Assembly: GCF_000725485.1 (NCBI RefSeq) | Contig: NZ_JOAG01000048.1 | Span: 62,001-126,000, forward strand | Direction of reading: 5' to 3' | DNA: 64,000 nt | Origin: Nonomuraea candida | GTDB lineage: Bacteria; Actinomycetota; Actinomycetes; Streptosporangiales; Streptosporangiaceae | The notes under the pieces: model-generated | The model's input: the letters and a program-made list of their open reading frames with translations, nothing else | The model's database searches: none | What the model was told of the DNA's origin: nothing | Part shown: positions 59,967 to 64,000 of the stretch, piece by piece | How the letters are laid out: every line of letters begins with the position of its first letter | Position numbering within the stretch: position 1 is the first letter of the stretch | Program-made: the position numbers and the translations under genes

Positions 59967-60530
59967 TCAGCGGGGACGCAGGCCATCGAAGGCCAGGTCG
60001 AGGAGGCGTTCGGCGGTGTCCGGCGGGGCGGTCGTCTCGTTGACCCAGGCGACGGCCGTGGCCATCTCGATGAGCTCGGCGCCGGTCAGGTCGGCTCGCG
60101 CCTGGCCGCGGGCTCGTGCGTGGCGCAGCAAGTCGGTGGCGGCCTGTTCGACGGCCCGGCAGCGGGCGCCCAGCGGGCCGTCCCCCGTGCGGGTCGCCCG
60201 CGCGTAGCTGGTGGCGATCCCGCGATAGCGGGCGATGTGCCGTACGAGGGCGGAGGCCCACTCACGCAGGACGTCCCGCGACTCCGGCTCCCCGAGCAGG
60301 TCGCCGGCCAGCGCGGCGAGGCCGTCGAGGCTCTGGCCGACGACCTCGGCCGTCAGCGCCTCCTTGTCGGGAAAGTGGCGCCACAGCGTGCCCGGTCCCA
60401 CTCCCGCGCGGCGGGCGATGTCGTTCATCGCGGCCGCCTCCACGCCGACCTCGTCGAAGAGCGCGGTCGCCGCCTCGATCAAAAGAGCCCGGTTGTGGCG
60501 GGCGTCACTGCGCCGGGGGTGTCCGGTCAT
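59967..60530 (-). CDS. TetR-family transcriptional regulator
   Basis: 187 aa. RALLIEAATALFDEVGVEAAAMNDIARRAGVGPGTLWRHFPDKEAL is the TetR helix-turn-helix with the SbtR-type ligand domain. It diverges from a luciferase-like oxidoreductase, and the 86-base gap holds twin palindromes, so it likely controls both. ATG 60530 is preceded by GGGAACGACGTG. Confidence 0.9.
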   Translation of the reverse strand: MTGHPRRSDARHNRALLIEAATALFDEVGVEAAAMNDIARRAGVGPGTLWRHFPDKEALTAEVVGQSLDGLAALAGDLLGEPESRDVLREWASALVRHIARYRGIATSYARATRTGDGPLGARCRAVEQAATDLLRHARARGQARADLTGAELIEMATAVAWVNETTAPPDTAERLLDLAFDGLRPR

Positions 60531-60556
60531 CACGTCGTTCCCTCTCCCTGTCGTAA

Positions 60557-60594
60557 CGGAGTGGCACTCCGGTACTATTCGGAGCGCCACTCCG
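60557..60594. promoter_or_regulatory. twin TetR operators
   Basis: CGGAGTG-G-CACTCCG at 60557-60571 (perfect, one central base) and CGGAGCG-C-CACTCCG at 60580-60594 (one mismatch) stand 23 bases apart centre to centre, between the divergent TetR and luciferase-like genes. Confidence 0.8.
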
Positions 60595-60616
60595 GATTCT
60601 AGTGAGGAGCTCGTTC

Positions 60617-61558
60617 ATGAAGTCGACTCTGCCGTCGATCGGTGCGGTGGGACTGTGGGTGCCCGGCATGGACCTGCGTTCACCGGCCGCCGCCGCCGAG
60701 GCCGCCGCCGAGGTCGAGACGCTCGGCTACGGCGCCCTGTGGCTGAGCGAAGGGCTGGTCCGTGACCCGTTCATGGAGGCGGCCACGCTGCTGGGCGCCA
60801 CCGGTTCGCTGGTCGTGGGAACGGGCATCGCGGTGATCTGGGGCCGCCACCCCCGGATGATCAGGTCGCAGGCGCGGGCGCTGCTCGACGCCCATCCCGG
60901 CCGGTTCGTGCTGGGACTCGGCACGTCGCACGCCCGGCTGGTCGAGGGCGTGCTGGGCCTGCGCTACGAGCGGCCGTTGGCGGCGCTGCGCGAGCACCTC
61001 GACCGCCTGGACGAGCCCGATCCCATCCTCGAACTGGCCGGGATCGACGGCGGCCCGGCGCCCCGGGCGCCCCGGGTGCTCGCCGCGTTGGGCCCCCGGG
61101 CGCTCGAACTGGCGCGGGACCGGTCTGCCGGCGCGTTCTCGTACCTGGTCACGCCGGAGCACACGGCCGACGCCCGCGCGGTGCTGGGGCCGGATCGTGC
61201 CCTGATCGTCGAACAGGCCGTGGTGACCGGAGTGAGCGCCGCCGAGGCGCGGGCCAGGGCGCGCGCCCACCTCGCCGGCTACCTTCCCGGCGCGCCGTAC
61301 CGGGCGAGCTGGCGGCGGCTCGGGTTCGACGACGCCGACTTCGCCGACGGCGGAAGCGATCGCCTGGTCGACGCGCTCGTGGCGATCGGCGACGACGAGA
61401 TCGCGACGCGGGTCGGCGCCCACCTGGCCGCCGGCGCCGACCACGTGTGCCTCCAGGCGCTGCCCGCGGACCGGGCCACCCTCCCGCTCGACCAGTGGCG
61501 CCGGCTCGCCCACCTCACCCGCCGACCGGCCGGCTCCACCGCCGTCCCGCTCAGCTGA
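60617..61558 (+). CDS. luciferase-like (LLM) F420-dependent-type oxidoreductase
   Basis: 313 aa. VETLGYGALWLSEG, TGIAVIWGRHPRMIRSQARALLDAHPGRFVLGLGTSHA and the C-terminal VGAHLAAGADHVCLQAL follow the pattern of the actinobacterial LLM subgroup that uses F420 (TIGR03620-like). GAGGAGC precedes the ATG at 60617. Its regulator is the divergent TetR. Substrate unknown. Confidence 0.88.
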   Translation: MKSTLPSIGAVGLWVPGMDLRSPAAAAEAAAEVETLGYGALWLSEGLVRDPFMEAATLLGATGSLVVGTGIAVIWGRHPRMIRSQARALLDAHPGRFVLGLGTSHARLVEGVLGLRYERPLAALREHLDRLDEPDPILELAGIDGGPAPRAPRVLAALGPRALELARDRSAGAFSYLVTPEHTADARAVLGPDRALIVEQAVVTGVSAAEARARARAHLAGYLPGAPYRASWRRLGFDDADFADGGSDRLVDALVAIGDDEIATRVGAHLAAGADHVCLQALPADRATLPLDQWRRLAHLTRRPAGSTAVPLS

Positions 61559-61680
61559 GAGGCCGTCCGGGGCCGCCGACGAAGGGCCATCGTCCATCGG
61601 GATGCGGCGAGGTGGGCGTGGCCCGCCCGGCCGAACTCCGTCAGCCGCCGGTGTACGTCTTCGTCGCCGTCCGATCCACG

Positions 61681-62759
61681 TCAGCCGACGGCGTACGCAC
61701 GAGTGATCGTCTGGGTCACCCCCGCGCCCGACGAGTCCGACGCCGTCGCCCGCAGTGACACGAAACCGGCCCGGTCCGGGTTCGGCAGCACGGCCGTCCA
61801 CCGTGTGCCGTCGCGCACGACCGGCACCTGCCGCCAGCCGGCGCCGGTGGACATCTCCAGCCGCATCGAGGTGACCGCCGCCTCCGCGGCGCCGGGATTG
61901 CGCTCCGCCCACAGCGGCACGCGGGTCTCGCTGCCGGGCCTGGCGCGGTTGTGGTCGTCCAGGCCCTCGGGCGCGTACCGGACCGCCATGAGCGGCGTGG
62001 CCATCGAGGTTCCGTTCATGCTCTGGTGGCCGCCGCCCGGTGCGGCGGCCATGATGGCGACACCTCGTGCCCGATGGGGTCGCTGATGTCGGGGTCGTCG
62101 CTGAAGTTACGCGCATGGACCACCGCGTCCTTCAGCTCCGGGTGCTCGGAGTCGTAACCGGAGTCGAGCACCGCCACGGTGATGCCCTTGCCCGTGAGGC
62201 CCCACTGCCAGGCTTGCGGGGCGCCGATCTGCTTCACGCTCTCGGAGAGCGAGTACGACCTGCGGCCGTCCAGCCAAAGCTTGTTCCTGTTCGCGAGGGT
62301 GCGTACGGAGGTCGGGTTCCGCCAGGTCGCGGCGGCCTCCGCCTTCGGCAGGCGGGTGGCGCTCATGCCCAGGGCGGACAGGCGCAGGGTCGCCCGCAGG
62401 CCGGTGGCGCCCTGGGAGATGACGGGGATGTCGGGCCTGCCGGCGTCGCCGTAGCCCCATTCGAGGAGCTGGGTGACGTCGAAGAGGCGCCGGTCGAGTG
62501 CGCCCCCGGCGATCAGGGGCGCGGCGTCGGACGGGATCACGTACAGGTGGCTGTCGCGTACCCGGCTCGCGAAGCTCACCTGCCTGCCGGGCCCCGGCTC
62601 GATGCGGTGACGGGCGCCGGTGACCAGCACGCGGTCACCGGTGATCAGGGTGACGCCGTTCTCCTGGGCAGACCGTTCGGCTGCCGCGGTGGCCGGTGGG
62701 GCGATGACCACTCCCGCCAGGAGAGCGGCGGCAAGCACTGTTCTCGACAACATACACAT
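61681..62759 (-). pseudogene. subtilisin-like serine protease (S8), internally deleted
   Basis: The N-terminal part (62759-62040) has a signal peptide (SRTVLAAALLAGVVIAPPATAAA), a propeptide-like region and the catalytic Asp loop VAVLDSGYDSEHPEL; it stops at DPIGHEVS, just where the His motif (GHGTHVA) should follow. The C-terminal part is in another frame and begins with the Ser motif MNGTSMATP, directly followed by a late C-terminal region (WAERNPGAAEAAVTSMRLE...) ending at 61681. Everything between His and Ser, and much after Ser, is gone. It cannot be an active protease. Confidence 0.8.
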
Positions 62760-62783
62760 ACTTGTCTGCCACAGGGGATCGCC

Positions 62784-62993
62784 TTACAGATCTCCGGCGG
62801 GCCGACCGGTGGGGCAGGACTGTCGGGCGGGTTCGAGGTGATCGGCGAGCCGGCGGAGGATGACCGCGAACCGGCCGCGGAGACGTAAGAGAACGCGCGG
62901 GCGGGTGTGCGGCGGGATCATGCGTAATCGCTCGGCCTCGGCTTGCCGTTCGGCGAGGTGAGCTCGGCCCCACTCCTCATGCATGAAATACAT
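62784..62993 (-). CDS. small basic helical protein, unknown
   Basis: 69 aa, starting at ATG 62993 with GAGGAGAGG upstream. EEWGRAHLAERQAEAERLRMIPPHTRPRVLLRLRGRFAVILRRLADHL is strongly helical and basic, with no signal peptide. It begins 12 bases after the ArsR-like gene and is surely in one operon with it. Similar short proteins often follow such regulators in actinomycetes. Confidence 0.65.
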   Translation of the reverse strand: MYFMHEEWGRAHLAERQAEAERLRMIPPHTRPRVLLRLRGRFAVILRRLADHLEPARQSCPTGRPAGDL

Positions 62994-63005
62994 GCAAGCC
63001 TCTCC

Positions 63006-63572
63006 TCAGGGATCTTCGGGGAACGCGTGGTAGAAGATGAAGATCGGGCGGGTGCCCGGCGGAGCCTCGCTCGATTCGACACGCGACTTCGTCAGCTCGC
63101 GCCACGGCGCCAGCACGGCATTGAGCTGCCCGGCGAGCTGCCAGAGTTCGTCCCTGGTGAGCCGGAGGTGGTGGCTGCCTCCGAAGGCCACGTCCTGCCA
63201 TTCCTCGGGAAGCGTCGTCCGCGTGCGTTCGAAGTCGCGCAGCCGCTCGAACTGGTCGATGACCCACTGTGAATTACATGCCCGCACCACGGCTCTGGCT
63301 TCCGGGGTCTGGAGATCCAGCACTGCCAACCCGCGCATGGCTGCTCGCACCCAGCGTTCCCGGCTGTCCCGGGCGAGTTCCGGCACGTCCTCGATCAAGC
63401 CATGCTTCTGCATCTGCCGCAGGTGATAGCTCACCTGGCCGGGGTCGGCATCCATCCGGCGGGCGAGCTCGCTCACCGTGACAGGGCCGACCCGGAACAG
63501 GAGGCTGAAAAGCCGCATACGAAACCGGTTGGTCAAGACCCTGAGCACGTCCAGGTCATCGATCTGTTGCAT
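63006..63572 (-). CDS. ArsR/HTH_20-type transcriptional regulator
   Basis: 188 aa. LRVLTNRFRMRLFSLLFRVGPVTVSELARRMDADPGQVSYHLRQMQKHGLIE is a winged helix of the ArsR-like HTH_20 group. The remainder (DSRERWVRAAMRGLAV; FERTRTTLPEEWQDVAFGGSHHLRLTRDELWQLAGQL) is the C-terminal domain common to actinomycete members beside transporters. A short basic protein follows it in the same operon. To the right lie a possible promoter and a P450-type ferredoxin gene on the other strand. Confidence 0.87.
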   Translation of the reverse strand: MQQIDDLDVLRVLTNRFRMRLFSLLFRVGPVTVSELARRMDADPGQVSYHLRQMQKHGLIEDVPELARDSRERWVRAAMRGLAVLDLQTPEARAVVRACNSQWVIDQFERLRDFERTRTTLPEEWQDVAFGGSHHLRLTRDELWQLAGQLNAVLAPWRELTKSRVESSEAPPGTRPIFIFYHAFPEDP

Positions 63573-63726
63573 GGCGACGACCGTAAGACCAGCAGGTAAG
63601 AAGGCTCAAGAGTGCTACTGGATCTTGGAATCGCGGGGGTTTCACTCCGGGCCCGCTTCCGCTCGCCGTGGCGGACTGTCGTCTTCAAGGCTGCCAGCCA
63701 ACAGGCGCGGGTCCCGGATGACGGTC

Positions 63727-63755
63727 TTGACGAGTCAAATGAACGCTTTTTTAAT
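63727..63755 (+). promoter_or_regulatory. sigma-70-like promoter overlapping a palindrome
   Basis: TTGACG (63727-63732), a 17-base spacer and TTTAAT (63750-63755) form a good -35/-10 pair, about 100 bases before the ferredoxin start. The -35 box is part of the inverted repeat TTGAC-GA-GTCAA (63727-63738), so a repressor could block it. Confidence 0.65.
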
Positions 63756-63857
63756 TCGCACAAGGGCGCATTCCGGCCCCGGCGTACTGGACGCATCCTC
63801 GACCACCTGGGCACCACCTCACGACCGAGACTTCCCAGCACAGACGGGAGCGGGGCA

Positions 63858-64000
63858 ATGAAGGTACAGATCGACTCCGAACGCTGTCACGGCCACGGCC
63901 GCTGTTACGACCTCGCACCAGGCCTGTTCGGCGAGGACGACGAAGGGTACGGGAGAGTGCTCGGCGGCGGTGCGGTGCCCGACGGGCAGGAGCCGGGGGC
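63858..64000 (+). CDS. ferredoxin of the P450-partner type, N-terminal part (cut by window edge)
   Basis: The visible 47 codons read MKVQIDSERCHGHGRCYDLAPGLF, then GEDDEGYGRVLGG. The spacing C-x5-C with GHG is that of actinomycete [3Fe-4S]/[4Fe-4S] ferredoxins that feed cytochrome P450s. The window ends before the last Cys. GGGAGCGGGG precedes the ATG. A P450 gene would be expected to the right. Confidence 0.88.
   Translation, partial: MKVQIDSERCHGHGRCYDLAPGLFGEDDEGYGRVLGGGAVPDGQEPG

Noticed and set aside
1..64000. CRISPR arrays, tRNA and rRNA genes
   Set aside because: No regularly spaced direct repeats with unique spacers and no tRNA-like cloverleaf or rRNA segment were recognised by reading; a tRNAscan/CRISPR search would be decisive.

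Overview
This is high-GC DNA (roughly 70-75 % by eye) with strongly G/C-ending codons. GTG and TTG starts, many regulators of actinomycete type, Tat-secreted and ricin-lectin glycosidases, F420-type luciferase-like oxidoreductases and a SARP regulator all point to a filamentous actinomycete. A Streptosporangiales genus such as Nonomuraea is plausible but unproven. The window looks like an accessory, chromosome-arm type region. It holds many small regulator-plus-enzyme units and several gene remnants. I saw no rRNA, tRNA or CRISPR.

Layout. 0-2.6 kb: a cut hypothetical gene, a frameshifted ISL3-type transposase, an alpha/beta hydrolase and a fragment of a short-chain dehydrogenase. 2.6-8.7 kb: a minus-strand operon of an alcohol dehydrogenase and a three-subunit PaoABC-type molybdenum aldehyde oxidoreductase, divergent from an XRE/MmyB regulator. 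8.8-17.6 kb: a secreted GH78 rhamnosidase, a LacI regulator, a cupin-MFS-alcohol dehydrogenase operon and an AraC regulator. 17.6-25.7 kb: MarR with a TetX-like flavin monooxygenase, a large DUF6493-like repeat protein, HxlR with an MFS exporter, and a beheaded second monooxygenase. 25.7-27.9 kb: a cis-prenyltransferase translationally coupled to an MpaB/Lcp-type oxygenase that carries an EF-hand domain. 28-34 kb: assorted single genes (diphthine-ligase-like ATPase, Tat-exported propeller, XRE/SDR pair, secreted beta/gamma-crystallin protein).

34-45 kb is an arabinan utilisation locus: two secreted GH43 endo-arabinanases, a GH51 arabinofuranosidase, a sugar ABC importer without its own ATPase, a LacI regulator and a frameshifted GH5-lectin gene. 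They are tied together by related palindromic operators. 45-50 kb: an ankyrin-repeat protein, a rifampin-phosphotransferase-like enzyme and a small PRC-barrel-like protein.

51.0-56.6 kb is the most interesting part. It looks like a compact, undescribed ribosomal-peptide (RiPP) system: a 19-residue peptide gene with a perfect Shine-Dalgarno, a 16-bp perfect hairpin, a ThiF/E1-like adenylating enzyme and an M50-type membrane protease, all on the minus strand. A SARP-NB-ARC-TPR regulator diverges from it across a promoter holding three direct repeats at exact 11-bp spacing.

56.8-64 kb: a BP74-like secreted protein, an epoxide-hydrolase-like enzyme with a TetR regulator, an LD-carboxypeptidase, a TetR/luciferase-like pair with twin operators, an internally deleted subtilase, an ArsR-like regulator with a small partner, and the start of a P450-type ferredoxin gene.
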